Assembly (NCBI GenBank): GCA_014885115.2
Contig: WKLE02001479.1
Coordinates: forward strand, 1 to 17,124
DNA: 17,124 bases
Direction of reading: 5' to 3'
Source of the DNA: Asterionellopsis glacialis
Lineage: Eukaryota > Bacillariophyta > Plagiogrammaphyceae > Rhaphoneidales > Asterionellopsidaceae
Below, one piece after another: positions 16,180-17,124 of the stretch. Position 1 is the stretch's first letter; each line of letters opens with the position of its first letter. The position numbers and the translations under genes are program-made. The notes under the pieces are model-generated. The model was not told the DNA's origin and searched no databases. It worked only from the letters and a program-made list of their open reading frames with translations.

Positions 16180-16772
16180 GAGGGAGTCTGTTCTGCAGAT
16201 TTTTTTTGAATTGATTTGATTGGTGGAGAGGTCTATTGGAGGTAGTTCAGGAAATCGGTTCAGGAAAAAAAATTGTCACACTCTGGGGTAGGAGTGTGAC
16301 AAAAAAAAATCACGTAGGCTGTAAATGCATTTTCCTGAAGGCCATTGGTAAAACAGCAAGGCGATTTGTAAAACAGCTAAAAAAGCACAGTTCAGGTTTT
16401 TGTGTGTCACACTCGGTTTAGAGCCTCTTTTGAAGCCTATTCCCAGTATGTCGCCCAATAATCTGCAAGGTTTTCAGCTTTCAGCTTTTTATTACTCCTA
16501 TAAAAAGTAGTTCACACACACTGTTAGGAATAGTGTCAAGGGAAGATGTGCATCTGCCAACCGATTGGCACGCACTGGCGCCCCGGAGACCGAGTTAACA
16601 ACAACAACGATCGGTTGGAAGGACCATACCCTTGTTATTAGGGTTTGTGACCATGTCATACCGGTACTTTTGAAACGTTTCCATCAACAATACATGTATC
16701 GAAAAATATAGATATTTAATTGTAGCAATTCTAAATTCAAGCATGTTGAAAGTTATCGTCTATCTTTCACAT
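16180..16772. other. Non-coding stretch with short inverted and direct repeats
   Basis: No supported gene. It holds the 11-bp hairpin at 16273-16302, repeated GTAAAACAGC words near 16350 and 16368, and CCAACCGAT/ATCGGTTGG inverted arms (near 16558 and 16610). The right end is presumably the 3' flank of the minus-strand gene ending at 16773. Confidence 0.5.
16273..16302. repeat. 11-bp perfect hairpin
   Basis: TTGTCACACTC (16273-16283) pairs with GAGTGTGACAA (16292-16302) around the 8-nt loop TGGGGTAG. A-runs flank both arms. The word GTCACACTC occurs again near 16406. A role as terminator or RNA structure cannot be decided from sequence. Confidence 0.7.
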
Positions 16773-17124
16773 TTATGCCGTTGTTTGCCTGGACACACCA
16801 TATTTTGGCTTGGATGGGAATTTTGGTGTTCGATTACTATTTGCCGAAGCCATTTCAACCTCATCAGCCATCCGAATGCCCGTGACACTTGTTTTATCTA
16901 CAACAAACTTCGAAAAGTCCGTTTCACTACGCCTGCGAGATATTTTTAATGATATCATATTGCCTTTGGCTCCGTTTTTATCAACTCGGAACGAAGACGC
17001 TTTGCTCAGTCGTCGACTACTACCAGAACTGCCTTTCCCACCACCCGTAGAAACCCATTGTAAAAGAGATGCTCGATTGTCACCTGGTCCAAAGTTCTCA
17101 TTGTAAGGAGATGAAATTGGACCC
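16773..17124 (-). CDS. C-terminal part of an unidentified Ser/Lys/Arg-rich protein (5' end outside window)
   Basis: On the minus strand one frame is open from the right window edge to a TAA at 16773-16775, giving 116 codons with no start codon needed inside the window. It begins GPISSPYNENFGPGDNRASL and contains the low-complexity stretch STGGGKGSSGSSRRLSKASS. After NMISLKISRRRSETDFSKF it ends PKYGVSRQTTA. The SRRLSKASSF and RRRSETDF patches resemble basophilic kinase phosphorylation sites (Arg-x-x-Ser). No catalytic domain is visible, so the family cannot be named. The frame is uninterrupted and its codon use is unlike the decayed region to the left, which suggests an intact gene. A shorter frame on the opposite strand is its shadow. 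Confidence 0.6.
   Translation of the reverse strand, partial: GPISSPYNENFGPGDNRASLLQWVSTGGGKGSSGSSRRLSKASSFRVDKNGAKGNMISLKISRRRSETDFSKFVVDKTSVTGIRMADEVEMASANSNRTPKFPSKPKYGVSRQTTA

Noticed and set aside
16540..16625. Possible tRNA-like fold around CCAACCGAT ... ATCGGTTGG
   Set aside because: No A or B box consensus, no anticodon arm and no acceptor stem. It is only a 9-bp inverted pair.
1..17124. CRISPR array, phage or bacterial defence system
   Set aside because: No regularly spaced direct repeats, and all recognised genes are eukaryotic with targeting peptides or introns.

Overview
This is nuclear DNA from a eukaryotic microalga, most likely a diatom. The evidence is a plastid-type signal peptide with an ASAFAP-like TTA-F cleavage context on the TraB protein, a relic of a diatom CoDi (Copia-type) gag-like protein, a GAF-like module I associate with diatom membrane proteins, sparse short GT-AG introns and AT-rich intergenic DNA. 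No operons, bacterial promoters, CRISPR arrays, tRNA or rRNA genes were recognised. Family names rest on motif recognition by eye; no database search was run.

Left half (about 1-9350) is the gene-dense part. In order it holds: a short intergenic stretch with GTACCTGG-type palindromes; a microbial-type poly(ADP-ribose) glycohydrolase-like gene (564-1745, +) with a variant QED in place of the catalytic QEE; a translation initiation factor IF-3 gene on the minus strand (2380-3506) split by one 155-nt intron, probably mitochondrial; a divergent intergenic region of about 1 kb with two perfect TGACGTCA (CRE) palindromes and a 116-bp MITE-like inverted repeat; a TraB-family protein (4561-5991, +) with a plastid-type presequence; and, convergent with it, a 1062-aa NOC1/MAK21/CEBPZ ribosome-biogenesis protein (6126-9314, -). 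These genes share no pathway. They look like ordinary compact housekeeping neighbours. One ADP-ribose-processing gene, one organellar translation factor, one plastid membrane protein and one nucleolar factor are represented.

Right half (about 9350-16770) is gene-poor, decayed accessory DNA. It contains an 80-nt homopurine tract upstream of NOC1, a 14-G run, and a broken minus-strand gene with a GAF-like N-terminal module whose reading frame shifts several times (about 12314 down to 11460, with further coding-like pieces to about 10450). Next comes a CoDi gag relic (13270-12806, -) that ends where a cluster of GTACCTGG-type repeats begins. Beyond it are a small signal-anchor ORF, an AT-rich block, a 145-bp near-perfect foldback and a 26-bp perfect inverted repeat that encloses the foldback and is flanked by TACT on both sides. 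The far right edge carries the C-terminal 116 codons of an unidentified Ser/Lys/Arg-rich protein on the minus strand.

The points most worth checking are the dispersed TACCTGGTA/TACCAGGTA 9-mer (six exact copies, one cluster sitting at the break of the gag relic), the nested inverted-repeat structure at 15.0-15.6 kb, the QED variant of the glycohydrolase, and the paired CRE palindromes between two genes for organellar proteins.
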